Part shown: piece after piece, positions 20,967 to 32,449 of the stretch
Layout: each line of letters opens with the position of its first letter
How positions within the stretch are numbered: the stretch's first letter is position 1
NCBI GenBank assembly: GCA_021234155.1
Contig: JAJEKV010000038.1
Coordinates: 12,800,213 to 12,864,212, forward strand
Direction of reading: 5' to 3'
Length of the DNA stretch: 64,000 nucleotides
Source of the DNA: Isoetes taiwanensis
Taxonomy: Eukaryota > Streptophyta > Lycopodiopsida > Isoetales > Isoetaceae
Translations under genes and position numbers: made by a program
The notes under the pieces: generated by a model
Told to the model about the DNA's origin: nothing
The model's database searches: none
Seen by the model: only the letters and a program-made list of their open reading frames with translations

Positions 20967-23042
20967 ATTGCCTGTTTATTTCAAGGTCTAAAACTTCCAA
21001 TTTAAAACAAAGCCAAAACTTGCATACAAAGCCAAAACAGATCATTATAGAGATATCAGTGATCCAGTGATCAAAATAGAGTTTCAATACAAAGTTTCTG
21101 TGATAATATGACTTTCAAACAGAGTTTCAATATAGAGTTTCCAGTGACCTGTCAGCTTTAAAATATCAGGCAATGTCAAACAGAGCATCTGCATGCAGCT
21201 CGCCACTAATATTGAAGGCATTGCCCTCCTAAATCGACTGTAACATCAGCTCATCTACCATTTGCATGCACTTCCTTTCTTGATTAACTAGCAAGATCTG
21301 CAAGAAAAAGACAGTTAGGAAAGAAAAAACATCAAAACATAACACAAATTAAAACTCGCTTACCTAAATGCCACTGCACAACAACTAAGTTGCTTCAAAT
21401 TCGCCAAAACGGTCCAAGATCCTCCAAAACTCCCAAAAAACTCGCCAAGAACCTGAACTCGGCAAAAGCTCTTCAAATACTAAAAAAACTCTCCAAAAAT
21501 CATGGAGATGGCAGGCGCTCACATTTTGCCAACAAGATCTAGCATCCTACGACCCTAATCTACAGAAAAATAGCAAGAATCGGCCCGCAACTGCACTGGC
21601 GCCAAAAATCCTCCGGGCGAGAAGGGGAAAAAATTTCGAGGCTAAAATTTTGTCGGAGGATTTTTTGCAAGAAATTTCCAGTGGCCTGCCAGGTCAGCTA
21701 GAAATTTCCCCCTGAAATTTCCAGGTGTAAAAAATTTCTCCTTCCAAAGGGCTTGCCCCCGCCCCATGGAACGTAAAATTGTGGTGGGGCATTTTCTGCT
21801 CCATCCGCCTATCCGTGTTTGCCACGTGGCAGTGATTCTTTCTGAGAATCACTCATTCTCACAGGCCATTTTCCAGAATCAATGATTCTGTTTGGAAATT
21901 TTTTCAGTTAAAGACATCGAGACATTACAATCAAAATATTGAACATTGATACAGAAAACATTGAAAACATTGAACCAAAAGATTGAATCAAAACATTAAA
22001 CACTGAAAACATTGAACACTGAAAACATTGATCCAAAAATAGCCTGTAGTATCTTCAAATAGCCAAAAATGTAGTAATGCTCTGCCGTAAACTGCTTCGA
22101 ACTTGTTGGGCAAAATGGCCGCATGAGCTTAAGAAAGGGAAGAATGAAACTTGAAGAAATCGCAAGATACTGTGAATGCAGACCAGATAAAGCAGAGTAT
22201 TGTGAACACTACATAGGCCACTACAAGAAAGGGGCGAGAGAATGCACGACATAAGCATTTTCGCTAGGTCCGGTAGAAAAGAGTAGCATGTAGTAAAGCT
22301 CACAGAACCGCTTTGAACTTGTTGGGCAAAATGGCCTAAGATAACCCCAACTAAGCGAGCCATATATCTTAACAGTTTCAGAGACCGGCAGCCATGAACC
22401 CAACAAACCGAGAGACAATGGAGGAGATACACACCCCGGTTCTTCAGTAAATCATTATAGAAACGCCATAAAGAGACGATTTAAGTCTACAAGCGCCAGT
22501 CTCGCCCTAACACTCGGATCTTGAACTTGAAGCTCCGGTACCCGAAAAGAAACAACAAATCGAAGGTCGAATCAAGAAAATAACAATGTACTCGCAAAAC
22601 TAAAAGTATTCCTACTCACACAACGCCTTGCGCTTGAAAACGAGGAAAATCTCCACAAAAACAAGGATCCTTCAAAAGTAGTCGCCAAATCTCGCGCTCT
22701 TCTTCAAAATCGATGAAAAGAAACACAGAATCAACTTCAAGGCTTTTCAAATAAAAGACACTCCAAAAACTCCAAAATGACAGAGAAATATCAAGATTCT
22801 TCCAAAACTAGGAAAATCTAAGGCGCCCCTTCCAAAATTACATCGAAGATACCGCCGATCCAAATCGGATAAGACAAAACCCGGCCGGATCGACGACGCT
22901 TAGGTTACATTGGCGCCACGACGGTGCCATAGCCGACTTCGGCTGGGCCGAATCGAAAAAGAGGAACAGTGAAATGGCCGACGTGGCGTAAAATGCCCCC
23001 TCCCCCCATTTTCACGTTATGGTAATGTTTAGGTGAATTCGG
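20967..23042. other. Non-coding interior between two repeat copies
   Basis: No protein-like frame is seen. A ~50-bp word containing GAACTTGTTGGGCAAAATGG occurs twice (about 22082-22130 and 22277-22345). Many short CTCCAAAAACTC-type words recur at 21.4-21.7 and 22.6-22.8 kb. Flanked by similar repeats, it could be a non-autonomous element, but no termini are proven. Confidence 0.35.
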
Positions 23043-23094
23043 GGTTTAGAAAATTGGCCTTCAGGCGACGCAAGGCCTACCAATTTTCTAAACC
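23043..23094. repeat. Hairpin, 15-bp perfect stem
   Basis: GGTTTAGAAAATTGG (23043-23057) pairs with CCAATTTTCTAAACC (23080-23094). Inner GGCCT/AGGCC pairing can extend the stem. Confidence 0.85.
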
Positions 23095-23124
23095 GTAATT
23101 CCTCCACACAAACATTCCTATATA

Positions 23125-23430
23125 CTAAAAAAAAAATAAAGCCAAGACTCAAAAAACCAACTCTAAACCATAGGGAAAAAAAAAACACAAGGAGGCTGAA
23201 AAACAAAGGGCAAGGAGGCTAAAAAAAGCCACAGCCAAAAATAAAGGGCTTGCCCCCGCCCCATGGAACGGAACAAGAAGAGAAGGGCTGCCCCCTGTAG
23301 ACTCTAATTATGCATTTTTTTCTCTCCCTTTCGCCCCCTGAACAAAGGGCTTGCCCCCGCCCCATGGAGCGGAACAAAAAAATAAAACCAAGACTCAAAA
23401 ACCAACTCTAAACCATGGGAGAAAAAAACA
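23125..23430. repeat. Dispersed repeat, copy near 23.2 kb
   Basis: Same word order as 20650-20895. The internal word GGGCTTGCCCCCGCCCCATG occurs twice here (about 23247 and 23347) and once near 21750. Confidence 0.8.
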
Positions 23431-23758
23431 CAACGATCAATCCATACATTGCAACAGGTCTAACAAGTGCTATTGCAGTCGTACCAAACAGAGTTACACT
23501 TCTATAGCCAAATTCTCTGCCATGCTATGTCTGTTCCGCATAGCAACAAAATGCAAATGACGATTTTTTCCGTAATACGTATCTTATATTACAACTTCAA
23601 GACACTTGAAAGAATTTTCTTTCAGCTGTGGGATCTGCATCATTTTCTGCATTCTTATGTAAGAAGAAAAATGAAAAAATCACCTAGGTCATAGCACCAG
23701 AATGCAACTATTTGCTCATTTGATAGAAAAGAATAGAAATGTTAACATCAAGAAAGAC

Positions 23759-23962
23759 CTAAATTGGATCCTTGTCATATATTTCCCTGTTCATAGCCCT
23801 CTCAACATCTTCCGGTTCAGGGGTGCGAAGCAGAGAATCAATGAAAGAGCAGGCCTTCAATGAAAGAGCAAGCCTCCGCTCCACATGAAAATGATGGACA
23901 TGAAGAAACAAGGTGCTGCGCACGAGGGGTTGCCCTCCGTTGGCCCGAGAGTGTGTTTTCAT
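23759..23962 (-). other. Open frame over a third copy of a dispersed word
   Basis: A 67-codon minus-strand frame contains SLLRTPEPEDVERAMNREIY. Its N-terminal part (HSRANGGQPLVRSTLFLHVH) overlaps the stretch 23905-23955 that resembles 15651-15700 and 15961-15990. The product is unknown and possibly not a gene. Confidence 0.25.
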
Positions 23963-23969
23963 ATTTCTA

Positions 23970-24866
23970 TTTGGTCAGTTCGTGTATTGAGCCTTCTTAA
24001 TGATCTAAACACAAGGATTTGTTTTCTTAGCCCAGAAGTTCTTTCTTTTATTTCACAAATTGCTAATATGCATCCATTAGAATGGGCCCATATGAAACCC
24101 CTCATTGCACATTATTGTGTGGTTGCCTTAGGCTCAAATTAAAAGAGCCTGATTCTGGTGTTATATTTATTTGTCATGTTGGCCCACCATATATTTTTGT
24201 ATCTAGGACAACTCCTAATAATAACCTCAAGTTCACAATGCAATATCATTATTAATAGTAATCCTAATCTTCAAATTCTAATCTAATTGCTTTAGAGGGA
24301 AACATATAGATATATGTGTGGCATTCCTCTTCTTTTGAGAGGGATTGTGATGGAGAATGGCATGACACAATCTTGGCCCCTGATGATGGTTGAAATGTGA
24401 ATGACATTGCTAATATTAAGGCCAAGATGCGTATTGTGGGTTGTCTCACTCAATCTGGAGATTTAAGGGTCATGCTTAGGTACCTCTAAGACAATGCTAG
24501 CTTGTTCCCATCCTCAGTTGGCAATTTGGGTATCCACGATGATTGCTTAACATTATGGATTGCTTAATGAAATATGATGATGACGATGGAGGCACCTTTA
24601 TTAAAGGTGCTCAATCGGCTTAGCTTGGCAGTCTCATTGTTAGTGACTTTTGCAAAGACGCCTCACATCTGAATTGTGATAACATGGTGGATGGAGTATA
24701 TTGGAAATAACAAGATCGGTTATACCAACTATGAAGCCTTTAATACATCCATTGGGTTGAAGCAGTGCTATAAACAAGTTTTTAAAGTTCTTAAGCATAA
24801 TGCTGGTGCTAAATGACTTTATTTCTTTGAAGGGAAAAACTTTATAGTGCTTCTAATAGCATGAAA
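23970..24866. other. No gene recognised
   Basis: Short frames only, with no domain-like stretch. Confidence 0.4.
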
Positions 24867-24974
24867 GTTGAAATAATGAAATGTAAATAACCACAATACT
24901 ATCGTCCAACGCTTCCTTTTTTTTATGTTTGAGTTTCCAAAGAGCGGAGCAGAAAACAAAAGGTATATGACAAT
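24867..24974. repeat. Direct repeat, copy 1 (~110 bp)
   Basis: GTTGAAATAATGAAATGTAA...AAAACAAAAGGTATATGACA recurs at 25365-25482, 498 bp downstream. Confidence 0.85.
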
Positions 24975-25067
24975 ACTTGAAGAAACAAGCATGTGGCAAT
25001 GGTCTCCCAATTCTGTATGATGTATGTAAAAAATATTTTTCTATAGAAAATAATTTCTTACTATAGG

Positions 25068-25355
25068 CTAACATCCTTTGTCGTTTACCAAACTGGTTAT
25101 TGACAGCTTCACAAAGTTGCTCACTTGTCCAAAGAAATTTGCTAGTTGCATGAAATGACACTTTTTCTTGTCGTCTATTGTATCCAAAGATTCAGCTAAA
25201 TCATGCGCAAAAAAGTTCTTAAGGGCCTTCAAACTTTCACTAATAAAAGATATAACTTCTCTAAGAAATTCTGAAAGATGCTCTAATTTCTACTCAACAA
25301 TGGTCTTTCCATATATGTCACAAAAGTGATGCATCAAATCTTCAGAAGTGCCATC
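25068..25355 (-). other. Exon-like open frame, unknown product
   Basis: The minus-strand frame reads GTSEDLMHHFCDIYGKTIVE, an in-frame TAG (forward 25290-25292), then about 74 codons including LSEFLREVISFISESLKALK and FFGQVSNFVKLSITSLVNDK. The pattern of leucines and charges suggests a helical protein segment. The family is not recognised. It sits between two 110-bp direct repeats. Confidence 0.3.
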
Positions 25356-25364
25356 AGTAACCAA

Positions 25365-25482
25365 GTTGAAATAATGATATCTAAATAAGGACAATACTAT
25401 CGTCCAACTTTTTATTTTTTAATGCTTGAGTTTCCAAAGAGCAAGAAGGATCGGAGCAGAAAACAAAAGGTATATGGCAATA
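25365..25482. repeat. Direct repeat, copy 2 (~110 bp)
   Basis: Copy of 24867-24974 with a short insertion (AAGAAGGAT) after AAGAGC. Confidence 0.85.
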
Positions 25483-25959
25483 TAGCAAAAGAGATGAGGA
25501 TGAAAACCGTTGGTATATGACAACCTTGCTGACTACATTTCCCATAGTTACACGAGTCTAAACATATAAGAAATCATGCCAGAACAAGTAGTTACACTTC
25601 TTGATAACAAGAAAGGATTAAAAAAATTTAAATTTTAGCAAAACTACCTTCAGAATTATCACAACTAAACAGCTCCAAGTCCCATCATTGCCATCTCAAG
25701 CCCATCAACAAGAGGCACGTGCGTCAAGAGAAAAACAAGTATGTTAGATGTATATGTTATTACGACGATCATATGTGAAGTAAAAAAGAATAATTATTCG
25801 TTTTTCACTGTCAGACAAAGATGAAGCAAAACTTGTCAAATTATTTCGGTCGTTGTTGGAAGGTTCACAATTTAACATGTCCTGGAATAGGCTGCAAGAT
25901 GTTAAATTGCTATAAACAGTTCTTACTTTTTAAAACACACTAAAGAATCGAGATTGGAA

Positions 25960-26298
25960 TTAAGTTTTGAAATTTTCGCATCTGCAGTTTATTCGTTCTT
26001 TCTTACGTTTCTTTAATTTGAACACCCTCAAATTTGCTAAACCAATGGCAACAATATCATCGATACAAAATCGAAGAGTCGTGTCCGAAGAATTCAATTT
26101 GAAAGTGAAAGTTGGACTGATCAACATTCCCATGGAGTTCCATTTAGATAAATTGCATTCAACGTTTCTTCCAATAGGCACCGTAAGTGGATTGGTGAAC
26201 TTAAATCGATGGCTACATAGAATGATGGCAATCTTCCTCTTATATTCCAAGTGTTTCCATCTAGATAAGTCAAATTCAATGTTTTCTTCTGGAAGCAC
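25960..26298 (-). other. Unrecognised 112-codon frame with two related segments
   Basis: The minus-strand frame contains LPEENIEFDLSRWKHLE and, 35 residues later, PIGRNVECNLSKWNSMG, which look like two divergent copies of one ~15-residue unit. The overlapping plus-strand frame is of similar length and neither is supported by a known domain. I favour the minus strand because of the internal similarity. Confidence 0.25.
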
Positions 26299-26829
26299 TA
26301 TAATTGTATTTGTGGACCAGCATCCTGCAAAAACATATCTATCCGCATCTAGTACTCATATAGAAATGTCTATCATTGGGGGGAAAACAATGCTAGGGTC
26401 ATATGGCCATGCTCAAATGGCTTGGGCATGCATGGTTAACATAGAAAAAAAAATTGTATAGCAACGTTTCTAAAATATTAGCATGTAATAAAAGGTATTT
26501 TTTGAATTAGCAACCAACACATCATCGCATCCAAATTAGTTTCATTACCTAGATTTGAAATATGAAATCACATACATTTCAAATTACTAGTAGAAAAATG
26601 CACAGGCCAAAATAATTCACTTACTTTAGCCTCGTTATATCAATGTGTTATATAGATTGGTAGGTCCACAGTATGTCTGCATACTGCATTGCTTTGCCGG
26701 CATAAGTATTATCATGTCCACTGGTCATTTATGATCGAAATTACTGTACGAGGAATTCACAATAAAAATCTTAGCAATGAGGTTGGAAATTAAAAACAAT
26801 GTGTAGTCCGTAAGGTGTCTAGTTCGAGT

Positions 26830-27245
26830 TTCAAATCTGATAGATTAAGAGATTGTACGAAGATTCCTTAAGATTCTCTAAGATTATGTTTGTATTATCA
26901 AGGAGTGCCAAATCAGCCCTACAAAACACACCCAATATGAAAGATTCTCTTAAATTCTAGCCCCCTACATCCCCTTAAGTTTCCCCTAGATTTTCTAAGC
27001 TCCACAAATATTCCCCATATTTCCCAATATTTTATAAAGATTTACATTCCTCTAAGATTCACTTACATCCACCCCCCCCAAAAACCCCAAGATTACCTAA
27101 GGATTGATGAAGATTCCCCTAGATTAATATTCCATAAGGATTCCCCAAGGTTCATGAGAGATTCGTCTAGATTCTCCAACATTCTATTAAGAATCCTCTA
27201 GATTCAATAAATACTCTTTATTCTCTAAGATTATAGAGATTCGAT
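26830..27245. repeat. Degenerate GATTC / CTAGATT short-word array
   Basis: Some twenty variants of AGATTCTCTAAGATT, AGATTCCCCTAGATT and similar words are scattered at irregular spacing over about 400 bp, with C-rich interruptions. No fixed period could be read by eye. There is no coding potential. Confidence 0.7.
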
Positions 27246-27249
27246 ATGT

Positions 27250-27850
27250 CCAATGCAAGGATTGTAGATAGTCCATTGTATAGTAACATTGTCTAGGCTT
27301 CATTTATTAAACCCAAAATGATTCTACATGTGTAGCTTGCAAGAAATGTTTTATTTAAAGCCAAAGATTCTACATGGGTTGAGAATGTCATATTGCGTCT
27401 TAGGTCGAGCCCTTGTCAGGTAGTGAGGACTGATTGAACATAGGGTGGCCTCTTCATGCTTTTGATTAGGCTATTGTTCTAGGTTGGCAACTCAAAGGTG
27501 TTGCTATGGACTCCTTGGATAATGTGCATGTTTTCCAATAACTTTGTCCAAACGTAAAATTACGAAACGAATTTGCTCTTTCAAGTTCAGTTTATTATTG
27601 AAAATCACAAATAGACAATGGCAATATTTAAGAAACATGAAAAGCTTACAACAATACAATTTGCGACATAAAAGATTGGGCAGTCAGATTGCATAATTAT
27701 GCTTAAACAACAATGGTTATGATATTTAAATTTTTTACTTTTTATGTTAACGATATTATTTGTGGATATTTCCACACCTTTTCCTATTTGGACTTATCCG
27801 AATTGCTTTATGCTTTAAAATGTCACCCTGTCCGATTTTATGCCCTCATT
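27250..27850. other. No gene recognised
   Basis: AT-rich flank of a PPR relic. The minus-strand continuation of the PPR gene is not recognisable here. Confidence 0.4.
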
Positions 27851-28660
27851 CTACATCTTCTCAGAATATCCAAAAGCAAGAAGACATTGATGATTATCCA
27901 CACATCCTGTCAGCATTGCATTCCAAGACACTACATCTTGCTTCAACATTTTTTCAAAGACCTTACATGACTCTTTGTCCATTCGACAATTGGCATATAT
28001 AATAATCAGCATATTCCCTACCATAGCACCCGATTCAAGGCTAGGGTTAAGACATGTTCGTGTATAAGTCGACCCCATTCTATAGCTCCTAAGCTAGCAC
28101 ATACCTTGAAAATATTTATAAATGTTACTTTGTCTGGCTCAATGTTCTCTTCTTGCAAAACTCTCAAAACTAAGGGCAAGTTGAAACTTGTCACATTGTG
28201 CATATCATGCAATAAGTGAATTCCAGGACGCCATATTCCTATTTAGTGATTTCTCAAAACCATTAAGGGATCTTCAAAAAAAAAAAAAAAAACCATTAAG
28301 GGATTCCCTTGTGGAACAACATTTGAAATACATATCGATAAGCACGTTCCGAACAGAAATGTCTGAGTGAAGCCCATAGCTCAAAAATCCGATCATGAAG
28401 GAGCCCAGCCTTCTCTAGGGCTCCAATGTCGCCGCGATGCTTTTAAGATGCAAGAAAATGTCACTCACCGCTTACAACCCTCCTCTTGCATCTCATCTTC
28501 TCACATATACTTAATTTGGATGTACCCCCTACAATGGTAGCACTCCATGAAACCAAATTTCGTTGAGGTAATCTATCAAATAGTTTTGATGACTCCTCTA
28601 TGTTACCATATTTAGCATGTATGTCAACAATACTTACTACCCACAAGAACATCTGAAGAG
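27851..28660 (-). pseudogene. PPR protein relic (PLS type)
   Basis: Minus-strand frames give, in order from 28660: IVDIHAKYGNIEESSKLFDR with LPQRNLVSWSATI, then VLQEENIEPDKVTFINIFKV with CASLGAIEWGRLIHEH, then NMLIIIYANCRMDKESCKVF with QDVVSWNAML. These are consecutive P, L and S motifs of plant PPR proteins, which bind organelle RNA base by base. The frames differ between the pieces and a poly(T)/poly(A) insertion lies near 28275, so the gene is broken. Fewer than five repeats remain and no E or DYW domain is seen. Confidence 0.88.
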
Positions 28661-28835
28661 TGGCTGTGTTTCAAGATTTGATCATGTATGGTATGACCAA
28701 ATTCTCGAGCTCCTATGCTATCAGATATGCTTTTAAAAAAGACACAAAAATGCCACTTTATCCGATTTATGCATTTAGGAGCCCCCTCAATTTTTTTTAG
28801 AGCTCTTTCATCTCCGCTCCGTCACATCACAATTG

Positions 28836-29354
28836 CTCACATCCTGTCGATTTTCATGTGTTTGGGCTTGTTGGAAAGCCGGTTCAGAGAGCTTTACAAT
28901 CCGTATGGTATTTTGCATGCTTGTCTTTGTTTCAAAGGCTCAAATCTGCTGTTTTCCTCGGCTGTGTGCTAGGGTTTTTGGGCAGCCCATAGACACTTTG
29001 ACTCGGATCATCTCTCTCACATCCGTGTGTCGATTTTCATGTGTTAGCTTGTTGGAAAGCTGGTTGTAGAGCTTTCCAAGGGGTGTATGGTACTTTTGCA
29101 TGCTTTTTGTCTTTGTTTCAGTGCTCAAATCTGCTGTTTTCCGGGCTGTGTGCTAGGGTTTCTGTGGGCAGCCCATAGACACTTTGACGGGACCGATCTC
29201 TCACATCCCAGGTCGATTTTCATGTGCTAGCTTGTTGGAAAGCTGGTTCGTAGAGCTTTTTCCTGCAGGTATGGTACCTGCATGCTTGTCTTTGTTTCCA
29301 GTGCTCAAATCTGCTGTTTTTTTCCGGGCTGTGTGCTAGGTTTTGTGGCAGCCC
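28836..29354. repeat. Three tandem ~180-bp monomers upstream of LINE-C
   Basis: Units start at CTCACATCC: 28836-29015 (180 bp), 29016-29199 (184 bp) and 29200-29354 (partial). Each holds TCGATTTTCATGTG, GCTTGTTGGAAAGC, GTATGGTA, TCAAATCTGCTGTTTT and GGGCTGTGTGCTAGG. The first two end with CATAGACACTTTGAC. The third runs into the GC-rich LINE. The position resembles 5' UTR monomers of some LINEs. Promoter function is inference. Confidence 0.9.
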
Positions 29355-29549
29355 TTCTTCTTCCTTCTTTGAGAAGTATAGCCTCACCGGGATGCCGTTG
29401 TTGGTCTTGGCCACGCCGGGTGTTGAAAGGTGTGTGTGGTAATCTTATTGAAGGTTACGAGAATGTTTTACTAATTCATACCCTAGTTCCCCGATGGTGT
29501 TGTTGATGAGTCCACACCAATATAGGGATTGGCTGCATGTTTTAGTAAG

Positions 29550-31010
29550 TATTCAAAGGGTTTCCGATCAGCCCAAAGGTGCTCGCCTCGCTCTTGAGCC
29601 CCCAACACCACTTAGGCACCCTTTCCGCAGCCGAGATCCTCAAACTTTGGGAGTCATGGCCACATTTAAGATGGGCCTACTGGAAACCCCTTAGGGCCCG
29701 ACAAGACAAACGGTCCCCCATCACCATCATGGATGTGGGAGAGTCATCCTCCATGAAGAAGGAGGCTCCTGCCAAGGCTAAGGCCCTCGAGGCCAGCCCT
29801 ACCGAAGGGATTAATTGCTCTAACACTATAGGAACTCCCCGCCTAAGCAGAGAATTGAGCCACGCCAAAGCTGGAATGGAGGCTAACAAAGGTCGTATTG
29901 AGGCTGGCCAGCTGCCCACCGGGCCGGCCGCATGGCAAAGGAGATGGAGTCCCTCGGCATCCCATGTGCTCAAAAAGGCAAATCGGGTCGAAGAACCGAT
30001 CACGCAGTTTGGAGACCGCCAAGACGATGTGGGAAGATGGCCTTGGCCTTGTAATACCCTCGAAATGCTAAAGAAAGCAGTGTGAGGTTGTTTATATGCG
30101 CCCAGCACCTCCTCTGTGGTTCATCACTCCGACACCATGACACAGAGAGGGAGCCAATGCAAAGAGACCATGGTCATACCGGCTCCCCGGCCACGAGGTA
30201 GAGGCAAAACGCACCACCATGGCATCTGGGGAGCAATGGTCGCCTTGCAGCAGCCGAACCGGCCGGGATCTTCAGTAGGTCGGCACGGCAAACCCTCAGC
30301 AGCAGCGTCTTTGGGAGCTGGCTTCGCTACTGAAGCACAGGCTCCGGAGATGCGGGCAACCATCCTGACGAGCGGGGTCTCCCTACCGAGGTTCATAGTG
30401 TCGGTGCGGCGGTCGCGGTGAGATAGCCAACCGGCGGCGGGCTCTGCAAAGAGGCTGTGCTCCGGAAACTTCCGCAGGGGGCCGAGCGGCGGCCGAGCCG
30501 GCTTCCCATACACGGCCTCCCGCGCCCGGCGAGCCGCGTCCCGCGCTCGCGCCCCCGGCCACACTCCAGTCCTCCACGCCATCGGCCACCACCACCACCC
30601 CGGCCCGGGGACCGGGCGCCGCAGCCCACCTTGGACCCATCGGTAGCGGGGAGCTTCCAGGGAAGCGGTGGAGGGCCACAATCGGTAGTTCGGTATGCCC
30701 GAGCGGCGGGGAGAGTCTGCATACAACATCCGAACACATTCTACGTCGGATGACATTCCCGGAGGCAGTTCACATTTCACCGGCGACTGGGCATGGGGCC
30801 GGCCCGGCGGTAGCCGCATTGTCATATTCACGGTTGCGGATACGCAGTGCGTGATGCCATATTGGCGCCGGGCGGTTGAGAGGGACATCCACGTATGTGT
30901 GGGAGGCCTCGCACCCGCGTTACCCAGCGGGGCGGGGCGGGGGCTTGTGTCGGTGAGGCATTGCAGCCCAGCGAGGGGTGCCGGGGGTCCAGTTCCGGCG
31001 GGATGCACAT
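29550..31010 (+). pseudogene. LINE-C ORF1-like region
   Basis: Plus-strand frames in this GC-rich stretch give charged, Pro/Arg/Ala-rich sequence (for example LSAAEILKLWESWPHLRWA near 29635 and VADTQCVMPYWRRAVERDI near 30835). The position between the monomers and the endonuclease fits an ORF1 (RNA-binding chaperone) of a LINE. I see no zinc knuckle or other definite domain, so the call rests on position. A 294-codon minus-strand frame over 30124-31008 is treated as a composition artefact. Confidence 0.4.
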
Positions 31011-31249
31011 TTTTAAACCCGACACACTTCTGCTTTACTTGGGAGACCCATGACCCCAGCCCGCAGTGCAGCGGCCCTTACACTTCTGCACCCACTGCCG
31101 GCCCCCCTTCTCCTGCTCCCCTACTCCCCACCGCTCCCTGGCCCACCCTCCCGGCCACATCGCGCCTCCGCTCCACATCACTTCTCACTCCCTGACCCTC
31201 CTTCCCGGAGTCCTCCCGCGACTTCATTTGCGCGCCACCATCCACTGTG

Positions 31250-32100
31250 AAAATAGGAACAAAATCTCCGTGGTCTCATGGAATCAAGCCGAGGCTTCCC
31301 TATGTATGGGGAGGCCCCAACTCCGCGGGCGTACCGTATGGATCTCATCTTCCTCATGGAGACATGGGGAGCATGCCGGATACAAAGCACCTGATTTCTA
31401 AGCTTCCAAGTTACCAACATTTCGGTCTTCAATACACCGTGACAGACCGGCGGGCTCATGGTGGAGTGGCTTGCTACTACCGGACAACTTGGCACATTGG
31501 TTACCCTCGTAAAATCGAACCAGACCACAACCGCCGATACGGGTTCGTGTGGCATAATACCGATGGCAACCCTTTTTTACGGCACGCTGGTATTTCTCAC
31601 GCACTAAAGACACCTTCTATCGCAGCCCACCCGATGCGGATAGGATGGACCCGCATGTCGATCTATATGATGACATACAAAGCAAAGATCGCCAGTTGGG
31701 TAGGGTCGCCCCTTCTTGAGATTTCAATACACGGAGAGAGTAGAGCAAACTTCATGCGACTTATTGTGGCTTGATGTCCTACTGACTACATGCATAGTAG
31801 CACTGGCCATGTATGAGGTAGTTATGACAATTTTTTTCGCTCTTGAGACGGTGATTGCTGCTCTCACCTTATGTGGCATTTTGACTTGATAATTTGCAAT
31901 GGCCTTTTCGGTGGCGGTTCATAAGTGCACATCGCGAGGCAAGGACAATGGGAGGGTCTAGTGTGGTGGACTATGTGCTTGTAGTTCGCAAGATATGCAT
32001 CTCATCGGTCGTTCCGGTGGGCGGGCGATTGGGGATGAGGAGGAGTGGAGCTTCGGATCACCTCCCACTTTATTTTGGACCTGGTTTGTGAGCAGCGGGG
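31250..32100 (+). pseudogene. LINE-C ORF2: APE endonuclease
   Basis: Motifs of the exonuclease-endonuclease-phosphatase fold appear in order. ISVVSWN has the metal-site Asn. MDLIFLMETW has the metal-binding Glu, and is reached by a frame change. AHGGVACYYRTTW follows, then SSVVDYVLVVRKI, then ASDHLPLYF with the catalytic His. The enzyme nicks the target for target-primed reverse transcription. At least three frame changes separate the motifs, and a ~150-bp AT-rich disturbance lies near 31780-31890. Confidence 0.85.
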
Positions 32101-32449
32101 CCTATATACCAGCCTCGCCGTCCACTCGGTTGAGACTTCGATTATGGCGAGGAAGGGACTACAGCAGAAGATAACCATGAAGCATCCCTCCGGTAATTAC
32201 GGACCTCCGCGAAGCGTGAGCAGGGCAAAGCCCGGCCAGCCACGAGGTCTGTGGGGCGAGTGCTGGCGGGGCCTTGTCGCCGCTGAGGGGTCAGCAACAT
32301 TTCAGCGTAGCGGAAGTGGTTTGATGCGGTTGTAAAGCATGGCGGCGGCTCGGTACATCTGGATCCGGTGCCGCTTGCGGGGCCACCACCGCCACCAGCG
32401 CCCATACGAAAGGAACCTGGTAGCGGTACCTTATAACTGTATCGAGGGA

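Noticed and set aside
30124-31008. 294-codon minus-strand open frame
   Set aside because: It lies in the most GC-rich stretch, where stop codons are rare in all frames. It has Arg/Pro/Ala-rich composition and no domain, and LINE-C motifs run on the other strand.
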